Of a DNA stretch of 64,000 bases, positions 9,461-18,237 are shown one piece after another (positions within the stretch are counted from its first letter, which is position 1; each line of letters begins with the position of its first letter). The DNA is taken from positions 1,984,001 to 2,048,000 of the forward strand of contig CBDICY010000032.1 in assembly GCA_965277445.1 (NCBI GenBank), read 5' to 3'. The translations under genes and the position numbers were made by a program. The notes under the pieces were generated by a model. The model saw nothing but the letters and a program-made list of their open reading frames with translations, was not told the DNA's origin and made no database searches. This DNA comes from JAFMDF01 sp965277445 (GTDB taxonomy: Bacteria; Bacteroidota; Bacteroidia; Chitinophagales; Saprospiraceae).

Positions 9461-9485
9461 CATGAAAGCCTCGAACAAAACAAAC

Positions 9486-10475
9486 ATGAATAAATGGCTT
9501 AAAATTCTATTAGGAATTACCCTCGCCTTATGCCTAATAGCATTGACTTTACGACAAATATATCTAACTGCTGATTACCTACCCGAACCAACTTTAACGG
9601 GAGAATTCTCAACCACCACAATTGAAAGTAGTGGACAGTCAAGAAATTTTCATTGGTACGCCCCAAACAATATCAAAGACAATACCATTATTTTTGTCCT
9701 CCACGGTTCTACAGGAACGGGCGAAGGTGTAAGAGAACAAACCGCCTATGGATTTGATAAGTTAGCCGACGAAGAAGGTTTTGTCGTTGTTTATCCAACG
9801 GGTTATGCTAATCATTGGAATGATTGCCGAGGAAGTGCAGATTATCAAGCGAATATAGACAATATTGACGACATTACTTTTTTAAAAGCAATAGAAAAAC
9901 ACTTGAGCGAAGTACTCAATCAATCCTTTCAATATCGTTTTTCAACAGGACATTCTAATGGTGGTCATTTTAGTTTTAAACTAGCTTTAGAAGCGCCCGA
10001 ATGGATTACTGGAATAGCCGCAATTTCTGCGAATTTACCTATTGCTGCTAATTTAGATTGCCAGAAAAAAGGAGAATTTGTACCTGTATTAATTATGAAT
10101 GGAACGGCTGACCCCGTGAATCCTTATGATGGAGGTTTGGTCTCTATTTTAGGCAATGATTCTAGAGGAACAGTATTGTCTACTGAGGAGACGATGGATT
10201 ATTGGTTAGGTTTAGATACTTGTCAATTGACGATGACTAAGCAGTCGCTTCCTGATGTAATGACAGCAGATAATACTATCATTGAAAAAATGATGTGGCA
10301 ATGTGAAGGGCAAACTAAAGCGGTAGTTTATAAAATGATTGGTGCAGGACATACTATGCCACATCCAAAAAGTATCATGCCCAAAATATTAGGAACGACC
10401 AATCAAGACATCAATGCAGCGGTTGAAATTTGGTCATTTTTTAAAGAACTAAGAAATGACAATAGTGAAATGTAA
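9486..10475 (+). CDS. Secreted/anchored polyhydroxybutyrate depolymerase-type esterase
   Basis: A 329-residue alpha/beta-hydrolase of the PHB-depolymerase/LpqC-like esterase group. After an N-terminal hydrophobic segment (residues 3-25, signal or anchor) the core begins with FVLHGSTGTGEG. The nucleophile is Ser157 in GHSNGG. The acid is the Asp in NGTADPVNPYDGG and the base the His in GAGHTMPHP, so the triad is complete. A YPTGYANHWNDCRG segment is typical of these feruloyl/PHB esterases. It probably hydrolyses an ester outside the cytoplasm. The reading frame is open from an ATG at 9462, but that codon directly abuts a terminator-like hairpin, so I prefer 9486. The true ester substrate is unknown. 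Confidence 0.8.
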   Translation: MNKWLKILLGITLALCLIALTLRQIYLTADYLPEPTLTGEFSTTTIESSGQSRNFHWYAPNNIKDNTIIFVLHGSTGTGEGVREQTAYGFDKLADEEGFVVVYPTGYANHWNDCRGSADYQANIDNIDDITFLKAIEKHLSEVLNQSFQYRFSTGHSNGGHFSFKLALEAPEWITGIAAISANLPIAANLDCQKKGEFVPVLIMNGTADPVNPYDGGLVSILGNDSRGTVLSTEETMDYWLGLDTCQLTMTKQSLPDVMTADNTIIEKMMWQCEGQTKAVVYKMIGAGHTMPHPKSIMPKILGTTNQDINAAVEIWSFFKELRNDNSEM

Positions 10476-10546
10476 GCACTATTCTTTTGCCATAAAAAAT
10501 CATAATAATCAGCGAAATCAGCGTCAAGAAACATTCAACTAAAAAT

Positions 10547-10782
10547 ATGAATACCACAACTTACGATACCCCCTTAGTTTTATCAGGTCCATTAAGGTCA
10601 CCAAGTCAAATGTTAGCCCATCACGAATATGATGGTCATAAATCCTTACATGACTGAGACGTAGCAGCAGGATTAGGACTAGAAGTCGAATTTATGATAA
10701 AACAGGGGTAGAACAGGTTGCAGAAATGTTATTGCATCAAGCATTTTTTAAGCAGTCTTATCCGCATTATCCGAAGGTGTAA
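10547..10782 (+). pseudogene. Decayed gene fragment (possibly MaoC/hot-dog-like)
   Basis: A plausible start (MNTTTYDTPLVLSGPLRSPS) runs 36 codons to a TGA at 10655. The same frame continues for 20 codons with protein-like sequence (DVAAGLGLEVEF) before TAG. A shifted frame then gives VEQVAEMLLHQAFFKQSYPHYPKV and a TAA at 10780-10782. Together these look like the two ends of a longer gene that lost its middle and gained a stop and a frameshift. The HEYDGHKSLHD stretch followed by AAGLGL resembles N-terminal parts of MaoC-like hydratases, but this identification is weak. Confidence 0.5.
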
Positions 10783-10817
10783 TAAGCCATTTTAACCCAT
10801 ATAACCGCTAGTGGAAA

Positions 10818-11399
10818 ATGAAAGTCGAATACGATAAATATTATCAAACGGAAAATTTATTTGGAAAACCTTATCCCGAATTGATAGATTTTTATGCTAA
10901 GATAAAAGAGAAAGGAAAGCTATTAGATATCGGGTGTGGACAAGGAAGAGACGCTATTCCTTTAGCAAAATTAGGATTTGTAGTTACAGGAATTGATCAT
11001 TCTAAAGTTGGAATTGACCAATTAAATAAAATTGCAGAAAAAGAGAACTTGTCGTTAACAGGAGTTGTAGCCGATATATATAGCTACTCAAAATTTGACA
11101 AATTTGACTATATACTTTTAGATAGTATGTTTCATTTTGGGAAAAAGAAGCGAGAAAAAGAGTTGAACTTTTTGAATCGGTTGGTAAGCGCATCTAAACC
11201 AAATACAATAATCACAATTTGTATTCAGAAGATAGGAAAGAAATTAGTCATACTCAATACTGCAATTTCGAGTAGGAGTGATTTAATACGAATTACTCAA
11301 ACTGAATTAATTTATAAATATGAAGATAAAGCATCCAATCATTGCTCAGAAACCAAGTACGAAATGCTTGTAATTAAGAAAATAATTAATAAAGACTAA
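10818..11399 (+). CDS. Class I SAM-dependent methyltransferase
   Basis: This 193-residue protein has the Rossmann methyltransferase core. Motif I is LLDIGCGQGRDAIPLAKLG at about residues 35-53, motif II the acidic end of the next strand (VTGIDHS), and YDYILLDSMFHF-like residues (FDYILLDSMFHF) form motif IV. The overall pattern resembles TehB/thiopurine-type small-molecule methyltransferases. The C-terminus is short and Lys-rich. It lies directly downstream of a decayed gene and is convergent with carbonic anhydrase. The acceptor is unknown. Confidence 0.8.
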   Translation: MKVEYDKYYQTENLFGKPYPELIDFYAKIKEKGKLLDIGCGQGRDAIPLAKLGFVVTGIDHSKVGIDQLNKIAEKENLSLTGVVADIYSYSKFDKFDYILLDSMFHFGKKKREKELNFLNRLVSASKPNTIITICIQKIGKKLVILNTAISSRSDLIRITQTELIYKYEDKASNHCSETKYEMLVIKKIINKD

Positions 11400-11413
11400 C
11401 TATACAAAAATAT

Positions 11414-11452
11414 AAAATGTCCATGAGAATTGTACCTCCTCATGAACATTTG
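11414..11452. terminator. Bidirectional terminator between convergent genes
   Basis: AAATGTCCATGAG pairs with CTCATGAACATTT (one mismatch) around a short loop, flanked by AT-rich tracts on both sides. It lies between the converging methyltransferase and carbonic anhydrase genes. Confidence 0.6.
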
Positions 11453-11501
11453 TATTTATTGTTAAATTAGCTTGGTCTTCTTCAATTATAATAAAAAGAG
11501 C

Positions 11502-12068
11502 CTACAAAAAATCTACTTTCCCGCCATCTAAATTATAATAAGCTGCTACAATTTCCACATCTCCTGAATCTACTGCAGCCTTAATAATAGCAGAACGATT
11601 TTTCAATTCTTCTACCGTCATTTCCGCATTTTTCTTAACAATATCGGTAATAGTAGCACCTTCGGCAGAAGCAGAAATGGCAGGAGTAATATGCGATAAT
11701 AGATGATTGATATTATAGCCATTATCGCCACCTGCTACGGCAGCAGTAACTGCACCACAACTTTCGTGCCCCATTACCACAATTACTTTAGTACCACAAT
11801 GCGCTACCGCATATTCGATACTACCAATAGAAGAACTATTAGCTACGTTTCCAGCAACTCTTACGGTAAATAATTCACCTAAACCAGAATCGAATGCTAA
11901 TTCAGGCACGACTCTACTGTCCGCACAACTCAATACAATAGCATAAGGGGCTTGTCCACCTACTAGGTCGTTTCTTCTGGAACTGTTTTGTAATTTTCCA
12001 TCTAGAGAATCTGCTACGAATCTAGCATTACCAGCCTTTAAACGTTGAATAACTTCTTGATTTGTCAT
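11502..12068 (-). CDS. Beta-class carbonic anhydrase
   Basis: This 188-residue cytosolic zinc enzyme interconverts CO2 and bicarbonate. The zinc ligands are visible as Cys48 (SCADSRVVPE), His101 and Cys104 (GHESCGAV), with the Asp50-Arg52 dyad. A FTVRVAGNVA segment follows the first motif as usual. The length is normal for the short bacterial clade. The start at 12068 is the only in-frame ATG giving the complete N-terminal helix (NQEVIQRLKAGNARF). It is a single gene with its own upstream spacer, 64 bases from the stop of the next minus-strand gene, so the two could share a transcript. Confidence 0.93.
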   Translation of the reverse strand: MTNQEVIQRLKAGNARFVADSLDGKLQNSSRRNDLVGGQAPYAIVLSCADSRVVPELAFDSGLGELFTVRVAGNVANSSSIGSIEYAVAHCGTKVIVVMGHESCGAVTAAVAGGDNGYNINHLLSHITPAISASAEGATITDIVKKNAEMTVEELKNRSAIIKAAVDSGDVEIVAAYYNLDGGKVDFL

Positions 12069-12132
12069 AATTAGTAATGATTTTTAGTTTGACTATATTC
12101 TATTCAAAGAAACTTAAAAAATAGCAAACGGT

Positions 12133-13743
12133 TTAGTTATTCGCAGGTTTTTTTTCAAGAAGTTGTTGATTTTTTTTATTTAATCTAACTCCTTTCGTTT
12201 TTGCTTGCTGTAACATCTTAATTGCCTTCGACGGTTGATTATCATTTTTATACGCCTCTATTAAGGTTTGATAAGCTTTTTCATTAACTTTATTTAATGT
12301 AATAACTCGATTGGCATCTGCAATGGCTGCTTTATGTTTGCCTAAACTTTCATTAGCAGCAGCTCGATTATTTAAGGCATTAATTGAATTTTTATTAGCT
12401 TTTAATTCAGTTGTAGCCTTTTCAATAATTATTCTTTTTTCTTTTTTCTTTTCTTCTAAGAGATTAACTCTTTTTTGCAAATGATGTTTATTAGGCGAAA
12501 CAATACGAAATTTATCTAAATCCTTTTCTGCTTTTTCCAGATTTTCTTGTTTGAGGTAAGCACTTGCTCTAATAATTAGGGCGTCCGCATCATTTGGTGT
12601 CTTATCTAGGTTAACCGAAATATCTGCTACTGCTTGATCATAATTTCCTTCTTCATACATAATAGCACTTCTATTATGTCTAGCAAAATCATAATCAGGA
12701 TGTGTTTTTAAAATATTATCATATACTTCTCCTGCTGCATGATTGTCTCCTGTTTCAATGTAACAATTGGCTAAAGTCATTTGGTTAAGCAAAAAAGCAG
12801 CCGTGTCGTTAGGAGAAGGTGTGCCTCTTTTTAATGCTTCAATGGCTGCCTGTGGTTGCCCCGATAATTCTGCAATTAGCCCAAAATAATTATCAATTAC
12901 TTTTTCAATATCTTGAGTCAACGTGCCTTGCGTTTCAATATTAGACATGGTGAAAACGGTATCTATTTGGTCATCGCTTTCCAATTTTAATTTTTGAAAA
13001 CCAAAGCGGTCTAGACTACCTAAATATTTAAAATCCGTAGAAACAATCGTTCCACTATTGGTCTTTTCCCAAATCCCCCAAATCACCATTTGTGCGCCAC
13101 AATCGCCTCCTGCCATCATTGCTTCTGTCTTGCCTGGCGTATCGTGATTGTCAAAATAGTCTTTATCAATTTCAATGCTGGTATTTAGTTTTTCTTTAGC
13201 AGATTTATCGGTTAATCTTCTTTTTATCGTAATATGTGGGGTGAGTTCATCTTTTCTATTAGGCTGAAAAGGTAATAGTAGAACTTTAAATTCTGCATTT
13301 TCTCGAAAAGTAGGACAAGTTATACCTAGAGGAGTGGAATCATCATTTGCTGAACTATTATAAATCCAATAGCCTAAACCACTAATTAAAACGAATAAAA
13401 TACCTCCTAATATAATGACTACTTTTTTTTGCCATACGTTAGGTCGCATAGCTGGCTCATAATGCGATACATCAAAATCATCTTTCTGTAAGTCCTCGAC
13501 TAATTGTAAAACAGTTCGATTGACGGCATTATAGATAAAAGTAGTGCCTTCTCTATCCACCAAACCTTGATTAAAATCTCTTTCTGCGCCTTCATATTTA
13601 GCTTGTGCCAAACGAGCTACTTTGCTCATTGCATTATATTGTCGATTGCTTTCCAGAAAAGGAATCAACTGAGCCAATGCTTCAGGTGTGTCTGCCTGTG
13701 CAATAGCACGCTTTACAATATTTATAATCTCTTGTTTACTCAT
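12133..13743 (-). CDS. Membrane-anchored TPR protein with EAD-like N-terminus
   Basis: A 536-residue protein in three parts. Residues 1-88 form a helical domain whose second half (LAQAKYEGAERDFNQGLVD, then YNAVNRTVLQLVEDL) follows the pattern of Bacteroidota effector-associated domains, death-like adaptors of conflict or signalling systems, most like EAD11. Residues 107-128 are a single membrane span. A non-cytoplasmic-looking region with TCPTFRENAEFKVLLLPFQ follows, and the C-terminal half (about 290-530) holds tetratricopeptide repeats such as FLLNQMTLANCYIETGDN and FARHNRSAIMYEEGNYDQA. No caspase, NACHT or protease partner is adjacent. The EAD assignment is by eye and tentative; TPR and the membrane span are clear. 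Confidence 0.75.
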   Translation of the reverse strand: MSKQEIINIVKRAIAQADTPEALAQLIPFLESNRQYNAMSKVARLAQAKYEGAERDFNQGLVDREGTTFIYNAVNRTVLQLVEDLQKDDFDVSHYEPAMRPNVWQKKVVIILGGILFVLISGLGYWIYNSSANDDSTPLGITCPTFRENAEFKVLLLPFQPNRKDELTPHITIKRRLTDKSAKEKLNTSIEIDKDYFDNHDTPGKTEAMMAGGDCGAQMVIWGIWEKTNSGTIVSTDFKYLGSLDRFGFQKLKLESDDQIDTVFTMSNIETQGTLTQDIEKVIDNYFGLIAELSGQPQAAIEALKRGTPSPNDTAAFLLNQMTLANCYIETGDNHAAGEVYDNILKTHPDYDFARHNRSAIMYEEGNYDQAVADISVNLDKTPNDADALIIRASAYLKQENLEKAEKDLDKFRIVSPNKHHLQKRVNLLEEKKKEKRIIIEKATTELKANKNSINALNNRAAANESLGKHKAAIADANRVITLNKVNEKAYQTLIEAYKNDNQPSKAIKMLQQAKTKGVRLNKKNQQLLEKKPANN

Positions 13744-13873
13744 TACTATTTATCATTAACGATTGATGTTAATCCACCGAAAGTTAGTGTATAAACAGTA
13801 TTAATCCAATTGGTAGTTCATTTTTGAACATATTTTAGTTTTTATTAACCATTTATTCGACAAAGATTTTTCA

Positions 13874-13906
13874 TAAAAAAAGCCCTAGTCAAAAATGACT
13901 AAGGCT
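13874..13906 (-). terminator. Rho-independent terminator, minus strand
   Basis: On the minus strand AGCCTTAGTCA pairs with TGACTAGGGCT around TTTT and is followed by a run of seven T. It lies just past the stop of the minus-strand gene 13956-14423. Confidence 0.75.
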
Positions 13907-13955
13907 ATTATAAGTTGTTAGCAGTATAAAACTGCTGATATTTGGCGTTATACTA

Positions 13956-14423
13956 TTAATTTACGAAGTACTTCTTACCAACTAAAGGAACGTCTAACTG
14001 AATAGCAGTTGCATTTCCTATAGCCTTTCCAATTGATTGCTTTTGATCGTACTCTTTAATTAATTTGGTCACTTTTGCATCAATCTTTTCGCCTTTTCCT
14101 TCGATAATTGTAATTGCTTCAATAGCACCATTCGCATCAAAATTAATTTGTGCTTTTACCGTTTTACCAACTAACCCTGCGGTGTGTGTAACTCTACCTA
14201 AAACTCTTGGTGTTACATACTTATTGATTTTCTTAATTGCTTTTCTTTGTTGCTTAGTTGCTTTAAAGTTAGTCAAGATTTCTACTTGATTTGGGTTGGT
14301 ATTTGTTTGAATCATTGACTCCTTTTGATTGGTTGCCGCATAAGCTACTTGAGCTGTTTGAGCAATAAGATTTTGAGTAACAATGGTTAATAATAGCGCA
14401 AATAAAAAGGTTAACTTTTTCAT
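13956..14423 (-). CDS. Secreted protein with TonB C-terminal-like domain
   Basis: This 155-residue protein has a signal peptide (KKLTFLFALLLTIVTQNLIAQ, cleavage likely after residue 22). Its second half resembles the C-terminal domain of energy-transducer TonB proteins: GKTVKAQINFDANGAIEAI for the beta hairpin, then EGKGEKIDAKVTKLI for the helix and IQLDVPLVGKKYF for the last strand. There is no TonB transmembrane anchor or proline-rich linker, so it is not a standard TonB; periplasmic TonB_C-only proteins are common in this phylum and mostly uncharacterised. It is transcribed alone with a clear terminator. Confidence 0.65.
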   Translation of the reverse strand: MKKLTFLFALLLTIVTQNLIAQTAQVAYAATNQKESMIQTNTNPNQVEILTNFKATKQQRKAIKKINKYVTPRVLGRVTHTAGLVGKTVKAQINFDANGAIEAITIIEGKGEKIDAKVTKLIKEYDQKQSIGKAIGNATAIQLDVPLVGKKYFVN

Positions 14424-14990
14424 CTTTAAATAAATTTTAAACAGTTTTGCCTAAAGGGGCAATGCAATATTGCAGGTGATTAAAGTATAGATTAAGCCTA
14501 TAAATTATAGAATTTAGTAATTTTTTTAGGTAGGTTTTTACGTTTTGTAATAGAAAAAAGAGTGGTTATTAATTGGTGGCAAAGGTTTAGTTTTGATAAC
14601 ACAAAATTGGAGGTATTTGTAACGGTCATCAACTTATAAATAAGTGAGTTGTATGATTTGAGGGGTGAATCGTCATATAGGAATTTAAAACGTAATTGGA
14701 TGAATAATGAATTGGGTGAGAACTGAAGTGTTTGCCAGTAGGCAAAATAAAATAATGTAAAAAATATTTTTGATTAAAGTATTAGTGTGAAAATATCGTA
14801 ATAAATAAATAAAAATAATTTAATTTGGTTAGTGGTTTAAGGTTGGTAAAGTTGTTTTGTAACTATTTCCGATTTGAATATTGAGAAAGTCCTAAAAAAA
14901 AGAGTATTAGCCTATTGCTATGTTACTTGATTTAAGTAAATAACATAACAATAGCTAATAACAAAAAAGGAATGATTTATAGGTTGATTT
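14424..14990. other. Gene-free spacer
   Basis: This 567-base AT-rich spacer holds no convincing gene. It lies between two minus-strand genes, so it carries the promoter of 13956-14423 and, at its right end, the terminator of 14991-16592. Apart from that hairpin I see no repeat or motif. Confidence 0.5.
14893..14960 (-). terminator. Long terminator hairpin, minus strand
   Basis: TATTAGC-TATTG-TATGTTA-type sequence from 14905 pairs with its complement ending at 14960, giving a stem of more than 20 bases with few mismatches. On the minus strand it is followed by CTCTTTTTTTT. It ends the transcript of the T9SS protein at 14991. Confidence 0.75.
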
Positions 14991-16592
14991 CTAGTAAAAG
15001 CGCTGAATCAAAACTTTTTCACTCAATACTCTATAACCATCGACTTGAATATTTAGATAATACACGCCATTTTTTATTTCGGAGGTGTTGATGGTTAATA
15101 AATCCCCTCGAATAGTTGTTAGGTCTATTTGTTGAATGAGTTGCCCAAATTGATTGGTTAAAGCTAATTGTCCTTTTGCGCCAAGATAGGGTTTTAAATT
15201 AACGAATAAGGCTTCTTGTGCAGGGTTTGGAAAGACCGCCATTTTTTCTAAATCTACTAAAAAGTCAACTTGTTGAATAGGACTATATTTAAAGCTGTCA
15301 TCTACGAAAACTTGTTTCACTCTATAGTAATTAGTTCCTAAAGCAGGCGTGAAATCAGTAGTTTCATGATAAGCCATATCACTAGACCAGTCTTCATTGA
15401 CAAATTCGTCTATTTTGTTAAAATCTACGCCATTTACAGAATGCTCTAATTCAAAATGAGCGACTTTATATCCTGTATTGGTGAGCCATTCTAAAGCAAC
15501 GGTTCTTTGTACTCGATGAGCTGCTAGAGAAAAATGAGTTTGACTTCTTCCTGTTGCATTAACTTCATTTTCATTATTCGGAACAGCTATTTCAATCGTT
15601 TCTTTACAAAGCCTTCGTCCTCTTTTATTAAAAACAGAGATTAGGTAGGTGCTATTGGGTAAATCTATTACAATTTCTTCTTCCTCACAATCCTTTCTAC
15701 AAACAAAGACACTCGCCAAATGATTTTCTTTATCATTAATTTTAAAGAAATAAGCATCGGCTGTTTCACTAGAAATCGACAGCATATTAGCGTCTTTTAA
15801 TAGTTGAATACCATTGCACATTAGAATATTTGAGCCGACACCACTACCTGAACCAGTATCTATTTGGTTATTAGAAATCTGTACTCGAAATTTTGCCCCT
15901 TTGACATTCAAGGCACTACAGAAATTATTTTTATTGCCTCTAAGGAATCTTTTAAGCCGAAAGATAGATATTTCGTTAGTTATTAACTCATTTAAATTCA
16001 AGGAATTAGCTTCAATGATTAAGGTTTGAATGCGATAATTACCTACTTCGGTTACTGTAAATGTTGGTACGGTATCATAAGCAATTATTTCAAGGTCTTC
16101 TCCATAAGTCAGTAAATGAATTTTGCTAAAACCAGTTGGGATTACAGGCGCTTTTTCTACGGTTGCTTGTAACGTAGCTAGGTCATTATTCAACTTTACA
16201 TGTGTTGCTACTGCGGCTAATTGACCACTATTTGCCAAGCAAGGCACTCTTTCTAATTTAACCCATTTTCTACAAATTCTCCGACCTTTTTCATTTCTAA
16301 TAATGACTCTATACCTACCAGCAGGTAAATCATTCACTTCTTGACTATTGCCACAAGCTTCTTTGCATTCAAATACTATTTTGCGGCGGTTGTCTAAGAT
16401 TTTAAAAGCATAATTAACAGCTCTTTTTCCTTCCATGATGATGGAATTATTCCCATAGGTAATCACCGTTTCGTTGCCACAAGATTTGGTTTCATAGCCT
16501 TCACTTGTTCTTTGTGCATGGAGTAAGATAGTGCTTCCCCAGATGAGGGAAAAAATAAAAACTAATTTAAGTGTAAAAGTGGTGTTGTGCAT
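14991..16592 (-). CDS. Secreted protein with T9SS type A sorting domain
   Basis: This 533-residue protein has an N-terminal signal peptide (to about residue 26, LLHAQ) and a C-terminal type A sorting domain starting at VFPNPAQEALFV. This marks it for export across the outer membrane by the type IX system. Between them are two copies of a Cys-containing module, at about residues 38-117 and 255-340. Each runs from a YAFKI/YFFKI strand through F(E/V)C..(A/D)C, an acidic stretch with DLP, and GRR(I/L)C. A fibronectin-like part (about 360-440, EWLTNTGYKVAHFELEHS, then YYRVKQV) precedes the sorting domain. The molecular role is unknown; it is a cell-surface or released protein. Confidence 0.8.
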   Translation of the reverse strand: MHNTTFTLKLVFIFSLIWGSTILLHAQRTSEGYETKSCGNETVITYGNNSIIMEGKRAVNYAFKILDNRRKIVFECKEACGNSQEVNDLPAGRYRVIIRNEKGRRICRKWVKLERVPCLANSGQLAAVATHVKLNNDLATLQATVEKAPVIPTGFSKIHLLTYGEDLEIIAYDTVPTFTVTEVGNYRIQTLIIEANSLNLNELITNEISIFRLKRFLRGNKNNFCSALNVKGAKFRVQISNNQIDTGSGSGVGSNILMCNGIQLLKDANMLSISSETADAYFFKINDKENHLASVFVCRKDCEEEEIVIDLPNSTYLISVFNKRGRRLCKETIEIAVPNNENEVNATGRSQTHFSLAAHRVQRTVALEWLTNTGYKVAHFELEHSVNGVDFNKIDEFVNEDWSSDMAYHETTDFTPALGTNYYRVKQVFVDDSFKYSPIQQVDFLVDLEKMAVFPNPAQEALFVNLKPYLGAKGQLALTNQFGQLIQQIDLTTIRGDLLTINTSEIKNGVYYLNIQVDGYRVLSEKVLIQRFY

Positions 16593-17154
16593 AATTTTAA
16601 TTAAAGTAGGTAATAAATAGAATAAAAATGGAGGGTTGATGTCAATGGTTATTTGGCATTTTTTAGATAAGGGAATGAGGGAAATATTGCAATTAAGACA
16701 ATATTAGCCCATATCAAATATTAACAAGGTGTGGTCTTTTTAGTGATGGATAGGGAGGTGATTGATTAGGAAAAATCAGATAGTGAACAACGAATAGGAA
16801 TTAACTGATGAGTTGATAAGAAAGCAGAAGGGAGGTCAATAAATAATAGCGAATAGCGTGTGTTGAAAATTGTCATAGCTAAAATAGTTGAGTTTAAGTT
16901 CGATAGTATAATGGAGGGGAAGTTAGAAGGGGGGGGGAAATAGGGGATTGGTAGGGTGATTTTTAAAGAGAGAAAAGGAGAATTTGATAGGAGATAGTAA
17001 ATATATTATTACCAATAATCATACCATATTTGTAGTTTACAGTATGAAATTCGCAGGGTTTGCTAATGCAAAAGGTGACTATTCAGAAAACACTTATTTT
17101 ATTGCTTGCCACTTTTTTTATCCCTCAAAATAAATGTCTCCTGAACAGTCACCT
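16593..17154. other. Gene-free spacer with G9 run
   Basis: This 562-base spacer has no convincing gene. It contains a run of nine G at 16929-16937 in an A/G-rich stretch and, at its right end, an inverted repeat overlapping the next stop codon. The promoter of the minus-strand gene 14991-16592 should lie near its left end. Confidence 0.5.
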
Positions 17155-17156
17155 TT
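17071..17156. repeat. Long-looped inverted repeat at aldo/keto reductase 3' end
   Basis: AAAGGTGACTATTCAG (17071-17086) pairs with CTGAACAGTCACCTTT (17141-17156) at 15 of 16 positions, with a 54-base loop. The right arm overlaps the TAA of the reductase. The lack of a T tract argues against a simple terminator; it could be a processing or stability element. Confidence 0.6.
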
Positions 17157-18204
17157 AATCTTCATTCAAATTATACTTCATTATTCGCCCATGTTTGCCT
17201 GTTTTATCTCGTTCCAATTCATAAAACGGTCCATTAGGCCCTGTTGCTTTATCGATAATTTTTTGAATCATAGCTATATCTCCTTCTTCCAAATTAAAAC
17301 GACTAAGCTGTTGCAATTTTTGTAAGTGGTTCAAATTTCTGACACCAATAATAGTACTTGCGACCAAGTTTTTTTGTAGAATGTATTTAGTAGCAATTTC
17401 AGCAATCCCTACTTCATATTTATCCGCTATTTTTCTAAGCGTTTGCAAAGCGACTTGAAATAATTTGTAGCCACCAAATTCGTCAATAATCAAGCGATAT
17501 TTTGTTAAAGAGCGATTTTCTAAAGGCTGTATAGGATCGGGCGCATTCAAATATCGATCACTTAAAAAACCACCTGCAACGACACCATAGCAAAGATATT
17601 GAATACCATACTTAGCCATTAATTCATTAGACCCTTTTTGCACTCTTTGATCTAAAACAGAATATTGTACTTGGTTGGATGCTACCTTAACTCCTGCGTC
17701 CAAAATTTCTTTTAAATGAGCGGCATCAAAATTGGTTACCCCAATATATTTAATTTTGCCTTGTTGTTGTAAATCACTTAAATGAATTGCGGTTTCCACA
17801 TATCGAGGAAATTGATAATCCCACCAAGCAAATTGTACCAAATCTAATTGTTCAACCCCTAATCGTTGTAGCGATCGGTCAATAATTTTAGTGGTATCTG
17901 CTTTGGTTAACGTTGCCAAAGCCGCATAATCAGGGACATATTTAGTATGTACTTGAATGGGTGCAAGATCACCTGCTGCGAATGCGTCTTTATATTTTTT
18001 GCGAAACTTCCCAATCAAAACCTCTACTCCTGTGTATATATCCGCACAATCGAAAGTCGTAATGCCCGCTTCTACAAAGGCTTTCATGTCTTCGATGGCT
18101 TGCGCTTCGCTAATCTGCCCGTGTCCACCTGCTAAATGCCAACCACCTTTGATGATTCTGGAAATGGAGTAATTAGGTTGTAAATTGATTCGATCTATAG
18201 TCAT
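17155..18204 (-). CDS. Aldo/keto reductase lacking the tetrad histidine
   Basis: This 349-residue AKR-fold protein has a clear N-terminal half (RIIKGGWHLAGGHGQ, then TTFDCADIY). Asp52, Tyr57 and Lys88 (VHTKYV) of the catalytic tetrad are present. The position of the tetrad histidine, normally in DLYQLHWPD, reads DLVQFAWWDY, so it is Ala126. Cofactor-binding parts near the C-terminus (KNLVASTIIGVRNLNHL) are kept, so NAD(P)H binding is likely. Compare the canonical AKR at 1-518. The change may mean an altered reaction, as in 5-beta-reductases where His is replaced by Glu, or a non-catalytic role. It is transcribed alone. Confidence 0.85.
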   Translation of the reverse strand: MTIDRINLQPNYSISRIIKGGWHLAGGHGQISEAQAIEDMKAFVEAGITTFDCADIYTGVEVLIGKFRKKYKDAFAAGDLAPIQVHTKYVPDYAALATLTKADTTKIIDRSLQRLGVEQLDLVQFAWWDYQFPRYVETAIHLSDLQQQGKIKYIGVTNFDAAHLKEILDAGVKVASNQVQYSVLDQRVQKGSNELMAKYGIQYLCYGVVAGGFLSDRYLNAPDPIQPLENRSLTKYRLIIDEFGGYKLFQVALQTLRKIADKYEVGIAEIATKYILQKNLVASTIIGVRNLNHLQKLQQLSRFNLEEGDIAMIQKIIDKATGPNGPFYELERDKTGKHGRIMKYNLNED

Positions 18205-18237
18205 GTTTTATTTTTAAATTTATTGCCCGATGAATCA

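Noticed and set aside
16929..16937. Run of nine G in a spacer as a phase-variable promoter
   Set aside because: It is far from the flanking starts and no promoter element is positioned by it.
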